Shown in pieces: positions 1 to 8,091 of a DNA stretch of 64,000 nucleotides; within the stretch, counting starts at the first letter, position 1; each line of letters starts with the position of its first letter. Position numbers and translations under genes: made by a program. The stretch covers positions 744,001 through 808,000 of the forward strand of contig NZ_SJKB01000001.1 in the NCBI RefSeq assembly GCF_004331465.1, in the 5' to 3' direction. The notes beneath the pieces are model-generated. The model had not been told where the DNA came from. It made no database searches and saw nothing but the letters and a program-made list of their open reading frames with translations. The stretch comes from Kribbella pittospori (GTDB lineage Bacteria > Actinomycetota > Actinomycetes > Propionibacteriales > Kribbellaceae).

Positions 1-142
1 CCGCGGGGCGTGAGTTGCGCGGATCGCCGGCCGTGGTCGGCACGCCCGCCAGATCGATGTTGTCCTTGAGAGCCATCGTGAGCCCGTGCAACGGACCGGG
101 CGCCGGCTCGACCGGGTCGACCCGGCTGATCCACTCGTTCAT
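1..142 (-). CDS. Allophanate hydrolase / amidase, N-terminal fragment (runs off window)
   Basis: Only the first 47 codons are in the window; the gene continues past base 1. The ATG at 142 overlaps the stop of the upstream carboxylase-like gene (ATGA, 139-142), so translation is probably coupled. The visible peptide contains [20 protein letters not shown], the N-terminal amidase-signature segment with the catalytic Lys of the Ser-cisSer-Lys triad. Allophanate hydrolase (AtzF) splits allophanate to ammonia and CO2, the last step of carboxylase-dependent urea and guanidine breakdown. The family is inferred from this short stretch plus operon position; another amidase-signature enzyme cannot be excluded. 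Confidence 0.75.
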   Translation of the reverse strand, partial: MNEWISRVDPVEPAPGPLHGLTMALKDNIDLAGVPTTAGDPRNSRPA

Positions 143-2088
143 GCTCCCCACCGTGCCCGCTCGGCCTCGAAGGCGGCGCGTCGTTTGGCTCGTACGGTCG
201 CGATGTCCACCGGTGCCTCCTGTTCGATCCGGCGTACGTCGGCGATCGAGAACGTGGCCGGGCTGACCCGGAGGTCCGCCCGTCCGGCTTTGATCTCGGC
301 CCGATCGTGAGCAAGTTCCTCAGCGCTCACCGGCGTGAATCTGATCAGGTCGAACTGTCTCAGCAACCACGGCTGCTCGTCGCCAGGGGAGAGCCGCCAG
401 ACCGGGACGGTCCGTCCGACCAACTGGTACCCACCCGGGCCCTCCATCCCGTACACACACAGATAGATCCCCCCGATCCCGACCGCGTTCTGCGGCGTCC
501 AGGTCCGGGCGGGGTTGTACTTCGTGGTCACGAGCCGGTGCCGTGGATCGATCGGTACGGCGACCGGCGCACCGAGGTAGACGTCACCCAGACCGACGAC
601 CAGGTACGTCGCGGCCCGGACGATCTCGAACACCTCGTCCCGGTGCTGCAGATCGTTGACACGTCGGATGAACTCGACGTTGTCCGGGCACCAAGGAGCG
701 TCGGGCCGGACTGAGGTCGCGTACCGGCGCATCGCTTCGTGGGCTTCCGGGTGGTCGAACGCTATCGGCAACGTCACCTCGCGGGCGGGCAGCACCACAG
801 TCTCCGGGTCCGCCAGACCGGTCGCCAGGAACGCGAGCCGCTCGGCCACCTCCACCAACCCGAGCCGGGCGGAGTCCACCGCGATCAGGAGTGAGCGCAC
901 ACCTTCGACCATCTCCGTCACGCCGTCCGGTCGGTTGGCTCGCAAGGCTTGGGCGAGGAGGTGGATCCAGACCCGGACGGTGAGGTCGAGTTCGGTCGGC
1001 CCGGCCTCGACCAGGAGATGTCGTTCGCCTGCACAGCGGATCGTGTACGGCGGTGTGCCGTCGGACCGATGGAGTACGTCGGGCCGCGCCGGACCGGCTG
1101 CGATCGCGGCGCGTGGTGCGGGTTCCTGCCGGAGGTCCGACAGCCACGCCCGTCGTTCCTCGATCGCCTCGGCTGCTGTCTCCACCGTCACCGGGACCAG
1201 CTGGACGGTGTCCCCGGCTCGTAGTTGCCCGAGCATCCACCGGTCCGCCTCGATCACCACTGCCGGTACGACGAAACCGCCGAGCGACGGCCCGTCCTTG
1301 CCGACAATCACCGGGGTGTCGCCGGAGAGCATGATGCCGCCGACGGGGTAGGCGGAGTCGTGCACGTTCGACGGGTGCAGCCCAGCCTCACCGCCGTCCG
1401 TCCGAGCCCAGCCCGGCATCGGGCCGGTCAGTCTGATCCCGGTGCGATCGGATCGATGGTCGACAATCCAATTGCTGGCAAAGAACGCATCGACCCCGTC
1501 CGCGGTCAGATGATCCGGCGCGCCGTGCGGTCCGGGGATGACCCGGACCTGCCAGCTGTCCGACATCACCGGCGGCTCGACCGACTGGGGGCTGAGCAGG
1601 TTCTCCCGGCGCCCGAGGGGGAGTTGGTCGCCGGCCGCGAGTGGTCTGCCTTCGTGCCCGCCGAACCCGCCCAGCACGAAGGTCGCGCGGCTACCGAGTA
1701 CGAGCGGCACGTCCAGGCCACCCTCGATCGCCAGATACCCGCGCGTGCCCGGTCCATCGAGCGGCCCGAGATCGAGGACGGATCCGGCCGGCAGCCGCAC
1801 GACCAGGCCGGGGCGAACGCGCCAACCGTCGATCGTCGCATTGTGGACAGCGCCGCCGACGCAGATGAGCCGATCCTCGTCGCAGGTCAGGGCAGGTCCG
1901 GTGAGCACACACTCGAGTCCGGCCGCACTGCTGGGGTTGCCGACGGCGGCATTCACCAGGGCGAAGCTGAGTTCGTCGGCCGCTCCTGACGGGGGTACGC
2001 CGACGTCCCACAGCCCCAGCCGCCCGGCCAGATCCTGAACGGTCGTCTGCACTCCTGGGGCGACCACGGTGAGGACGGCCACCGTCAC
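139..2088 (-). CDS. Urea/guanidine-carboxylase carboxyltransferase half (KipA-KipI / AHS2-AHS1 fusion)
   Basis: 649 residues. The N-terminal half (about 1-310) is an AHS2/KipA-like domain with [20 protein letters not shown], followed by an AHS1/KipI-like domain ending in a [10 protein letters not shown] tail. This domain order is that of the carboxyltransferase part of urea amidolyase and urea/guanidine carboxylase. Full-length enzymes of roughly 1,200 residues also carry an N-terminal biotin carboxylase and a C-terminal biotinyl domain; both are absent here and the protein stops where the biotinyl domain would begin. The start chosen is GTG at 2088, overlapping the upstream stop (GTGA). The open frame extends to 2403 but that part overlaps the DUF1989 gene and is not homologous. 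Inference: a separately encoded biotin carboxylase/carrier completes the enzyme, or this is a 5-oxoprolinase-like relative. Confidence 0.8.
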   Translation of the reverse strand: MTVAVLTVVAPGVQTTVQDLAGRLGLWDVGVPPSGAADELSFALVNAAVGNPSSAAGLECVLTGPALTCDEDRLICVGGAVHNATIDGWRVRPGLVVRLPAGSVLDLGPLDGPGTRGYLAIEGGLDVPLVLGSRATFVLGGFGGHEGRPLAAGDQLPLGRRENLLSPQSVEPPVMSDSWQVRVIPGPHGAPDHLTADGVDAFFASNWIVDHRSDRTGIRLTGPMPGWARTDGGEAGLHPSNVHDSAYPVGGIMLSGDTPVIVGKDGPSLGGFVVPAVVIEADRWMLGQLRAGDTVQLVPVTVETAAEAIEERRAWLSDLRQEPAPRAAIAAGPARPDVLHRSDGTPPYTIRCAGERHLLVEAGPTELDLTVRVWIHLLAQALRANRPDGVTEMVEGVRSLLIAVDSARLGLVEVAERLAFLATGLADPETVVLPAREVTLPIAFDHPEAHEAMRRYATSVRPDAPWCPDNVEFIRRVNDLQHRDEVFEIVRAATYLVVGLGDVYLGAPVAVPIDPRHRLVTTKYNPARTWTPQNAVGIGGIYLCVYGMEGPGGYQLVGRTVPVWRLSPGDEQPWLLRQFDLIRFTPVSAEELAHDRAEIKAGRADLRVSPATFSIADVRRIEQEAPVDIATVRAKRRAAFEAERARWGA

Positions 2089-2681
2089 CACCAACCCAGC
2101 AACTGGACCGGGGTCGGGTTCCAGCCGTTGCACGGATTGTTGACCTGCGGACAATTGCTGATCAGGACCAGGAGATCCCGGCTCGCGGTCAGTTCGACGT
2201 ACCGGCCGGGTGCCGACAGGCCGTCGTCGAACCTCAGGTCGCCCGCGGAAGTGACCGGGACATTCATGAAGAAGTTGACGTTGTGGGTGAGTTGCCGTTG
2301 GCCGATGCCAGCCGGTGCGCCGTAGGTGAGGAAGGTTTGTCGGCACGCGTGCTGGTGACGGGTGTGTACGCCGTACCGGATGACGTTGCTCTCCTGGGAG
2401 CACGCGCCGCCGACGGTGTCGTGCCGGCCGCAGGTGTCGTCGGTGATCACCGCGAGCTCGTCGGCCCTCGTCGAGAGCAGACGCGATCCGGTGGTGAGGT
2501 AGACGGCTCGTTGCGCGCGGATCGTGTCGAAGGCGGAGTACCGGTTGTCGATGTCGTGGGCGTCGTAGAACAAGGTGTCCACGGCCTGGTTGCCGTGCAG
2601 GTCGACGATCCGCAGCCGGCCGTTCGCCGGTACGGTCAGCAGGGCGCCGTCGCCGGGTTCCACCACGGTGTCGAGGCTCAT
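2085..2681 (-). CDS. DUF1989 protein, urea-carboxylase-associated protein 2 type
   Basis: 198 residues. It contains the DUF1989 hallmarks VVEPGDGALLTVPANGRLRI near the N-terminus, DDTCGRHDTVGGACSQESN (likely metal-binding His/Cys) in the middle, and HNVNFFMNVPV and LLVLISNCPQVNNPC near the C-terminus. DUF1989 pairs next to guanidine carboxylase have been shown in other bacteria to form carboxyguanidine deiminase, which converts carboxyguanidine to allophanate. It overlaps the upstream paralogue and the downstream carboxylase-like gene by 4 nt each. Family assignment is firm; the substrate is inferred from the riboswitch and neighbours. Confidence 0.85.
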   Translation of the reverse strand: MSLDTVVEPGDGALLTVPANGRLRIVDLHGNQAVDTLFYDAHDIDNRYSAFDTIRAQRAVYLTTGSRLLSTRADELAVITDDTCGRHDTVGGACSQESNVIRYGVHTRHQHACRQTFLTYGAPAGIGQRQLTHNVNFFMNVPVTSAGDLRFDDGLSAPGRYVELTASRDLLVLISNCPQVNNPCNGWNPTPVQLLGWW

Positions 2682-3316
2682 GCGATCAACTCCCGGGTCA
2701 GCTCGAGTGCGCGCACCCCTTCCGCCCGGAGTTCCGGATCGCCCGGCTCGGCGGTCCCGATGTGCTCGGCGGTTGCGGTCTGTACGGCGGGTTCGATGTG
2801 TACGGCGACCGGCGCGGGTTCCGTGGCGGACAACGGGTGCGCGGCGGTCGAGACGAACACGAGCAGGTCCTGTTCGGCCCGCAGCGTGACGCTGTCGCCG
2901 GCCCGCGCGTGATCGGGATCGAAGGTCAGCGAGGCTCGCGCGTCGTCGGTGATGCCGACCTTCGAGAAGAAGTGGACGCAGCCGTGCAGGTCGGCCGCGC
3001 CGAAACCGTGCTTGGTCAGCTCGAGTTGCAGCAACCGGTCGGGCGGGGCTCCGATCAGGCAGTCGTGCCAGTCGGACCCTGAGGCGACGACGGTGGCCAG
3101 GGCGAGACCGCGGTCCGACATGAGGACCATGCCGGCCCGGATCCGCGCGGACATCTGCGACTTCAGTGTGTCCGGGATGTTCAGACGGTCGAGCCGGTCG
3201 GCGCCGATGATCAGTGTCGAGGCGTTCGCACCGTCGGCCAGTGCGGTCAGGGTGATGGCGCGTCCGGCCTTGACTGGAGCGGACCAGGCTGCAGCGGCGG
3301 GAATCTCGTGCTTCAT
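2678..3316 (-). CDS. DUF1989 protein, urea-carboxylase-associated protein 1 type
   Basis: 212 residues, the second DUF1989 paralogue. Visible landmarks are VKAGRAITLTALADGANASTL, LKSQMSARIRAGMVLMSDRG, SGSDWHDCLIGAPP and LHGCVHFFSKVG. Together with the downstream paralogue it would form the heterodimeric carboxyguanidine deiminase known from guanidine-assimilation clusters. ATG at 3316 overlaps the permease stop (ATGA), and its own stop overlaps the start of the next gene. The last 50 residues (after FVSTAAHPLSAT) look like an unconserved Ala/Glu-rich tail. Confidence 0.85.
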   Translation of the reverse strand: MKHEIPAAAAWSAPVKAGRAITLTALADGANASTLIIGADRLDRLNIPDTLKSQMSARIRAGMVLMSDRGLALATVVASGSDWHDCLIGAPPDRLLQLELTKHGFGAADLHGCVHFFSKVGITDDARASLTFDPDHARAGDSVTLRAEQDLLVFVSTAAHPLSATEPAPVAVHIEPAVQTATAEHIGTAEPGDPELRAEGVRALELTRELIA

Positions 3317-4920
3317 GCGAGAGCCCCTTCGACGCTGGTGTCATCCACGCTGGTGCCTTGGGCACTGGCGCCTTCAACGTTGGCGCCTTCGCCGCTAGTG
3401 CCCTTCACGCTGGCGCCTTCGACACTCGGGGCAATCGACGCGTGGTACGCCCGCCGCTGCACCCGGTACGCGATCAGCCCACCGACCGCCACGATCCCGA
3501 GCGTGAGCAGTGGCAGATAGTGCAGGTACCAGCCCTCGCCCGCAGGGTCGTAGACCTCGGCGCGCGGCCAGCCGAGGTTGATCGCCATCGCGAGCCCATA
3601 GCCGACAGCAAGAATGTTGACAATCAGACCAAAACGCCCGAGCGAGAACAACGGACGGCCGTTCTCGTCCACACCGGCGGACAGTCCGCCGCGCGTCAAC
3701 CGCCGTACGAGCAGTGGCGTGGTCACCATCAGATACGCGACGTAGAGCAGCATGATGCAGACGCTCGCGAGGCCGAGGAACAGGCCCGTGTTGCCCACGT
3801 TCACCAGCAGGCACACAGCGGCCAGCACCCCGGGCACGATCGTCGCTGCCACCGGAGTGCCGGTACGACGCGACACCTGACGCAACTGGGCCGACGCCGG
3901 CAGGACGTTGTCGCGCGCCATCGAGAAGATCATCCGGGCGGCCGCGGTCTGGATCGCAAGCGTGCAGACGCATACCGCGAGCGCGACATCGAGGAGCAGC
4001 AGCTTGCCAGGCGTCGTACCGAGGCTGCTGGTCAGAACGTAGGGGAGGCCCTGGGTGGCGAGATCGCCGTCGGTCAGCGACGGCGCGGCCATCAGAGCGG
4101 CGATGATCAGGAACGCGCCGCCGATCCCGGAGGCGACGACGGCGCGGATGATCGTCCGCGGTGTGGTCGCGCGCGGCTTGTGCGTCTCCTCCGACAGTTC
4201 GCCCGCGCTGTCGAAGCCGACCAGCACGTACGCCGCCATCAACGTCGAGATCAGCAGCGGCACGACGTACCCGGTGGTGCTGTCGAGGTTTGTCGTGTGC
4301 AGGACCACGGACGGACCGCGCTCGGCTCGGGTTGTCAACAAAACAACGATCAGTACGACGCCGACGAGCTCACAGGTCACCCCGACCGAGTTGACGATTG
4401 CCGTGATCCGGACGCTGGTCGCGTTGAGCAGTGTGGTCGCGGCGAGCAGCAAGCAGCCGAGGACGACGGCGTTCGTGGCGCCGTCCTTCGAGGACAGCGC
4501 GGAGTCGGTCCCAACCAACTGGAAGCCGGACCAGACCGCGGGCAGGACGACCTGGAGTGCGATCGCCGCAGTGGCCAGCGTGATGATCTGCGCGATCACC
4601 ATCGCCCAACCGGCGAACCAGCCGACGACGGCGCCGCCGAGCCGTCGTGCCCACTGGTAGATCGCGCCGGACAACGGATACCGGGCGGCGAGCTCGGCGA
4701 AGCACAACGCCACCATGAGCTGACCGGCCAGTACTGCGGGCCAGGTCCAGAAGAAGGCCGTTCCACCGAAGCCGAATCCCAGGCCGAACAGCTGGAAGAC
4801 GGTGGTGAGGATGGACACGAACGAGAAGCCGGCAGCGAACGACGCATAGCTGCCGACCCGGCGTGAGAGCTGCTGGGTGTAGCCGAAGCGGGTCAGATCG
4901 GTTTCAGAAGTGGCTGACAT
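3313..4920 (-). CDS. APC-superfamily permease (putative guanidine/urea/amine importer)
   Basis: 535 residues with about 12 hydrophobic segments starting at SYASFAAGFSFVSILTTVFQ. Motifs such as FAELAARYPLSGAIYQWARRLGG and GFDSAGELSEETHKPRATTP are typical of the amino acid/polyamine/organocation superfamily. It is the first gene after the guanidine-I riboswitch, with a GGAG-type ribosome site about 6 nt before ATG 4920, so it is the likely importer for the operon's substrate. The C-terminal tail is unusual: seven degenerate pentapeptides (SVEGA, SVKGT, SGEGA, NVEGA, SAQGT, SVDDT, SVEGA) encoded by 15-bp tandem repeats. Substrate identity is inferred from context only. Confidence 0.85.
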   Translation of the reverse strand: MSATSETDLTRFGYTQQLSRRVGSYASFAAGFSFVSILTTVFQLFGLGFGFGGTAFFWTWPAVLAGQLMVALCFAELAARYPLSGAIYQWARRLGGAVVGWFAGWAMVIAQIITLATAAIALQVVLPAVWSGFQLVGTDSALSSKDGATNAVVLGCLLLAATTLLNATSVRITAIVNSVGVTCELVGVVLIVVLLTTRAERGPSVVLHTTNLDSTTGYVVPLLISTLMAAYVLVGFDSAGELSEETHKPRATTPRTIIRAVVASGIGGAFLIIAALMAAPSLTDGDLATQGLPYVLTSSLGTTPGKLLLLDVALAVCVCTLAIQTAAARMIFSMARDNVLPASAQLRQVSRRTGTPVAATIVPGVLAAVCLLVNVGNTGLFLGLASVCIMLLYVAYLMVTTPLLVRRLTRGGLSAGVDENGRPLFSLGRFGLIVNILAVGYGLAMAINLGWPRAEVYDPAGEGWYLHYLPLLTLGIVAVGGLIAYRVQRRAYHASIAPSVEGASVKGTSGEGANVEGASAQGTSVDDTSVEGALA

Positions 4921-4957
4921 TCCGGTCTCCGTCGGATCGGCCCGGAATGCGCACGGC

Positions 4958-4986
4958 AGCCCGGGGCCTTCAAGGCCTCCCGGGCT
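4958..4986 (-). promoter_or_regulatory. Hairpin overlapping riboswitch 3' end (candidate expression platform)
   Basis: On the minus strand AGCCCGG pairs with CCGGGCT and GGCC with GGCC around a TTGAA loop. The 5' arm reuses the last 11 bases of the aptamer (GCCCGGGAGG segment), so aptamer closure and this hairpin should be mutually exclusive. No U-run follows, so it may be a U-less terminator or act on the ribosome site about 40 nt downstream. The mode of control is inference. Confidence 0.55.
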
Positions 4987-5072
4987 TTTGTCCCGCCGTG
5001 GAGCGGCGCCGCAGCACCGCCTCCCCTCTCGGACCAGGCCTGCCGGCGATCGGCAGCGGAACCCTAGGGGCG
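4974..5072 (-). ncRNA. Guanidine-I (ykkC) riboswitch
   Basis: Read on the minus strand, three conserved blocks of the ykkC guanidine-I aptamer occur in order and spacing: CCCTAGGGTTCCG (about 5071-5059), CTGGTCCGAGAGG (about 5043-5030) and ACGGCGGGACAAAAGCCCGG (about 5000-4979), separated by GC-rich hairpin arms. The class binds guanidinium and usually turns on carboxylase, DUF1989 and exporter genes. It lies 54 nt upstream of the permease and is the only regulatory element before a five-gene operon of that type. Outer helix boundaries are approximate. Confidence 0.92.
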
Positions 5073-5213
5073 CCCCGCCTCAGGCGGGTCTGTTCCAGTT
5101 CAGGGCGCTCCGGTTTCAGCGGGCGTCCTCGCGTGTAACGGCGGCGTAAAGGAATCCTCTCACCGGGACCGGGATTGGTGAGGGAGCGGAGAGGACGTGC
5201 GTCTGTCGCGGCT

Positions 5214-5300
5214 GCTCGGCGGAGAGAGCACCCGCCCTCCAGTTGCGGCTCGGTGGAGAGCGCACCGGCCCTCCAGTTGCGGCTCGGCGGATCGCTGAGC
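5214..5300. repeat. 34-bp tandem repeat downstream of the aminotransferase
   Basis: Two imperfect copies with a 34-bp period begin at 5214 and 5248 (shared segment CCTCCAGTTGCGGCTCGG), and a third truncated copy begins at 5282. The block sits just after the aminotransferase stop on the minus strand and before the riboswitch leader of the next operon. It carries no plausible gene. The rest of 5073-5213 is riboswitch upstream sequence and presumably holds the operon promoter, which I could not place. Confidence 0.75.
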
Positions 5301-5307
5301 AGGTTGC

Positions 5308-6531
5308 CTAGGGCAACAACTTGTCGGCGGCGCGGCGGAGGCGGGCAACGCCTTCGTGGATGCGGTCCGGTGGGGTGGAGGCGAAACACAGCCGGAGCGC
5401 GTCGGTGAACCGGCCAGTCGGGGAGAACGCCGGACCGGGGATGAAGGCGACACCTTCGCCGAGCGCGAGCTCGAACAGGTCGGCGGTGTTGACGCCGTTC
5501 TCGAGCGTGACCCAGAGGAAGAAGCCGCCCTCGGGGTCGGTCCAGCGGGCGATGTCGCCGAAGTGTTCCTGCAGGGCCGAATGCATCGCGTCCTTGCGCC
5601 GCTTGTACTCGAGCCGCTGGGTGACCAGGTGGTTCTCGAGGTGCCCGCCGGTCAGGAAGCCGGCGAGAAGGCGCTGGGCCGGCAGGTTCGTGCAGGTGTC
5701 CATTGCCTGCTTCGCGTTGATCAGCAGCGGCTGCAGTTCTGGGTCGGTGTCGACCCAGCCGACCCGGAGGCCGGGCGCGATGATCTTCGAGAACGTCCGT
5801 ACGGCGAACACGAGCGGATCACCGGCGCCGAGCTCACGCAGGGTCGGCAACGGATCCCCGGCGAAGCGCAGAAGTCCGTACGGATCGTCGTCGATCACCA
5901 TCGATCCCCAGCTCCTGGCCAACTCGAGCAGCCGGTGGCGTCGTTCGAGGGAGAGGGTCGCGCCGGACGGGTTCTGGAACGTCGGGATCGTGTAGATCGC
6001 CTTCGGTCGACGATCTCCTAGTAGGCGTGGTAGATCGTCGACAATCATGCCGTTGTCGTCGACCGGGACCTCCAGCAGTTCGGCGCCGTACGAGAGGGCG
6101 GTGGCGCTGCCGTTCGTGTACGTCGGTGATTCGACGACGACCAGGTCGCCGGGATCGACGAAGATCTTGCAGAACAGGTCGAGGCCTTGCATCCCGCCGG
6201 CCGTGATGGTGAGCCGGTCGGCGGTTGTCTCGTCGCCGGTCCCGCGAAGCATCTCGAGCAGAGCTTCGTGCAGCGGCGGGTCGCCCTCGGTGGCCGCGTA
6301 GTCGTACGCGTCGGGGCGGCTCAGTTGTTCGGCGGCGATCGCGGCGAGGATCGTCGACGGTACGGCTTCGGCGGCCGGCGACCCCATCGCGAACCGCACG
6401 ATGTCGTGGGTCTGCTTGTGCAGCAGCGACGTACTCGAGTCGATCACCGAACCGACGAGTCCGGCGACACGTCCGGCGTACGGGAGACGTTGTGTGGTTC
6501 CGGCTCCTGGCACGCGATCACTTCCTTGCAC
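5308..6531 (-). CDS. PLP-dependent aminotransferase, class I/II (LysN/2-aminoadipate type)
   Basis: 407 residues. It has the fold-type I features of this group: DAYDYAATEGDPPLHEAL, the substrate-loop LTITAGGMQGLDL, VESPTYTNG, PTFQNPSGATLS, the PLP-contact segment IDDDPYGLLRF, and SKIIAPGLRVGWV with the Schiff-base Lys. No N-terminal winged helix is present, so it is an enzyme and not a MocR regulator. GTG 6531 follows AGGAGG with 6-nt spacing, and that ribosome site overlaps the stop codon of the M24 gene (3-nt gap), so the two are cotranscribed. It probably transaminates an amino acid released in the neighbouring pathway; the substrate is unknown. Confidence 0.85.
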   Translation of the reverse strand: MQGSDRVPGAGTTQRLPYAGRVAGLVGSVIDSSTSLLHKQTHDIVRFAMGSPAAEAVPSTILAAIAAEQLSRPDAYDYAATEGDPPLHEALLEMLRGTGDETTADRLTITAGGMQGLDLFCKIFVDPGDLVVVESPTYTNGSATALSYGAELLEVPVDDNGMIVDDLPRLLGDRRPKAIYTIPTFQNPSGATLSLERRHRLLELARSWGSMVIDDDPYGLLRFAGDPLPTLRELGAGDPLVFAVRTFSKIIAPGLRVGWVDTDPELQPLLINAKQAMDTCTNLPAQRLLAGFLTGGHLENHLVTQRLEYKRRKDAMHSALQEHFGDIARWTDPEGGFFLWVTLENGVNTADLFELALGEGVAFIPGPAFSPTGRFTDALRLCFASTPPDRIHEGVARLRRAADKLLP

Positions 6532-6534
6532 GGG

Positions 6535-7725
6535 CTACCTCCTGATCGTGAGTTCGTGGGGGAGACCGGTCAGGCGTTCGGCGCCGTCTTCGGTGACCAC
6601 GACGGGTTCGGACAGTTCGTAGCCCCAGCCGTCCATCCACATGCCGAGGATCACGTGGAAGGCCATGCCGGCGGTGAGCACCGTGGTCTCGCCGGGGCGC
6701 AGGCTGACGGTGCGCTCACCCCAGTCGGGCGGGTATCCGATGCCGATCGAGTACCCGATCCGCGAGTCCTTCACCAGACCGTGCGCAGCGATCACGTCGT
6801 TGAACGCGGCGTGGACGACGCTGCCGGTGACGCCTGCGCGGATTGTCGACAATGTGGCGCGCATACCTTCGGCGACGATCTTGGAAGTCTCGCGCAGTCG
6901 CTGGGGTGGATCGCCGAGCATCACGGTGCGGGCGAGGGGAGCGTGGTACCGGCCGAAGACACCGGCCAGCTCGATCGTGGTCGCCTCGCCGGACACGAAC
7001 GGGCGGTCGGTCCAGGTCAGGTGCGGCGTACCAGCGGCGTCTCCGGTGGGAAGCATCGGCACGATGGCGGGGTAGTCGCCGCCGTGCTCGGGAGTGCCGG
7101 TCGCCTGCGCGGCGAGGATCTCGGCGACCAGATCGCACTGCCGCTTGCCCGGCTGGAGTTGGTCGAGGGCGATGCGCATCGCGTTCTCTGCGATCGAGCC
7201 GGCGATTCTGAGCTGGCGGAGTTCGTGGGGTGATTTGACCAGGCGGATCCAGTTCACGAGTTCGGCCGAGTCGACCAGTCGGTGGCCGGGCAGGCCGTTG
7301 CCGAGGGCAAGGTAGCCGCGGGCGGAGAAGAAGTGCGCGTCGGCCTCGACTGCGACGTCCCCACCGGCCGGGATCAGGTCGCGGGCCATGCCGGCGATCC
7401 AGTCGTACGGGTGAACGTCGGGACGGTGGACGAGATCCTCCGGGTAGCCGTGGATCTGGTCGTCGCGCAGATTGCAGGTGTACGACGCCCCGGCCGCGTC
7501 CATCGCGCGGGCGAACAGATGTGGTTCTCCGTCGGCTGGTACGAGCAGGCATTGCGGTGTGTAGAACGACCAGGCGTCGTACCCGGTCAGGTAGAAGAGG
7601 TTCGCCGGATCGCTCACCACCAGCGCGCCGATTCCTCGCTCGCCCAGTGCGGCGCGAACCCGACGGAGCCGGCCGGCGTACTCGCCCGGCTCAACCGCCT
7701 GCTCCAGCAGGTCCGGCACACCCAT
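6535..7725 (-). CDS. M24 family hydrolase, ectoine-hydrolase (DoeA/EutD)-like
   Basis: 396 residues from ATG 7725. It has a creatinase-type N-domain (ALVVSDPANLFYLTGYDAWS) and a pita-bread C-domain with YSIGIGYPPDWGERT, AGMAFHVILGMWMDGWGYEL and LSEPVVVTEDG, which resemble DoeA/EutD ectoine hydrolase more than true Xaa-Pro peptidases. Several metal ligands of classical M24 peptidases are replaced, as in that subgroup. A GTG at 7728 or GTG 7719 (better spacing from GAGG) could also be the start. The palindromic operator lies 15 nt upstream. No DoeB deacetylase is nearby, so ectoine as substrate is not established. Confidence 0.8.
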   Translation of the reverse strand: MGVPDLLEQAVEPGEYAGRLRRVRAALGERGIGALVVSDPANLFYLTGYDAWSFYTPQCLLVPADGEPHLFARAMDAAGASYTCNLRDDQIHGYPEDLVHRPDVHPYDWIAGMARDLIPAGGDVAVEADAHFFSARGYLALGNGLPGHRLVDSAELVNWIRLVKSPHELRQLRIAGSIAENAMRIALDQLQPGKRQCDLVAEILAAQATGTPEHGGDYPAIVPMLPTGDAAGTPHLTWTDRPFVSGEATTIELAGVFGRYHAPLARTVMLGDPPQRLRETSKIVAEGMRATLSTIRAGVTGSVVHAAFNDVIAAHGLVKDSRIGYSIGIGYPPDWGERTVSLRPGETTVLTAGMAFHVILGMWMDGWGYELSEPVVVTEDGAERLTGLPHELTIRR

Positions 7726-7739
7726 CACCTCACAGGTTG

Positions 7740-7757
7740 CAGATTGTCAACAATCCT
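7740..7757. promoter_or_regulatory. GntR-type palindromic operator upstream of the M24 gene
   Basis: On the minus strand this reads AGGATTGTTGACAATCTG, sharing 16 of 18 bases with the site at 8843-8860. GATTGT and ACAATC form the arms around a 2-bp centre. TTGACA inside it could be a -35 element, so a bound repressor would block RNA polymerase. The shape fits GntR/FadR-type operators; no gntR gene is in the window. Confidence 0.65.
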
Positions 7758-7845
7758 AACGGCAGATCAGCTGCGAAAAGAAGGGCGATCACGGCGCGCG
7801 ACCGACAAGCGCCGTGTGCGGTTGGGGGCGCGGTCCGGGGTGAGA

Positions 7846-8091
7846 GTCAGGTGTGGAGGAGGCGTTGGCCGAGGTGTGTGGTCGGGGTACGTGGTTAGTG
7901 AGCGCGGTCGTGTGCGGAGGGTCCGGTCCGGGGTGCGTGGTCCGGGGTGCGTGGCCAGCGAGCGCGGTTGTGTGCGGTCGGGGGTGGTCGGTGAGCGCGC
8001 TCGTGGGGGTGGGGTACGTGGTCAGGGGGCGGGCTCGTGTTCGGCGGGGTGTGAGCGGGGTGGGTGGTCAGGTGTGGAGGAGGCGTTGGCC
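7846..8091. repeat. G-rich degenerate repeat array with a duplicated gene 3' end
   Basis: The last 25 bp of the EutA-like gene region (8067-8091, including its stop) recurs exactly at 7846-7870. Between them the plus strand is strongly G-rich and includes two 30-bp copies exactly 60 bp apart (7891-7920 and 7951-7980, shared core GAGCGCGGT) and a third partial copy near 7991. The 339-bp gap between the M24 and EutA-like genes (7729-8067) holds only this array and the operator; open frames inside it look like repeat artefacts. Confidence 0.75.

Noticed and set aside
2089..2403. N-terminal extension of the carboxylase-like gene to 2403
   Set aside because: The extra 105 residues lie over the DUF1989 gene, have shadow-like composition, and the GTGA overlap at 2085-2088 with homology starting immediately gives a better start.
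5214..5300. Attachment site or transposon end at the 34-bp repeats
   Set aside because: No integrase, transposase, tRNA gene or flanking inverted repeats nearby; it fits the local pattern of tandem repeats past gene ends.
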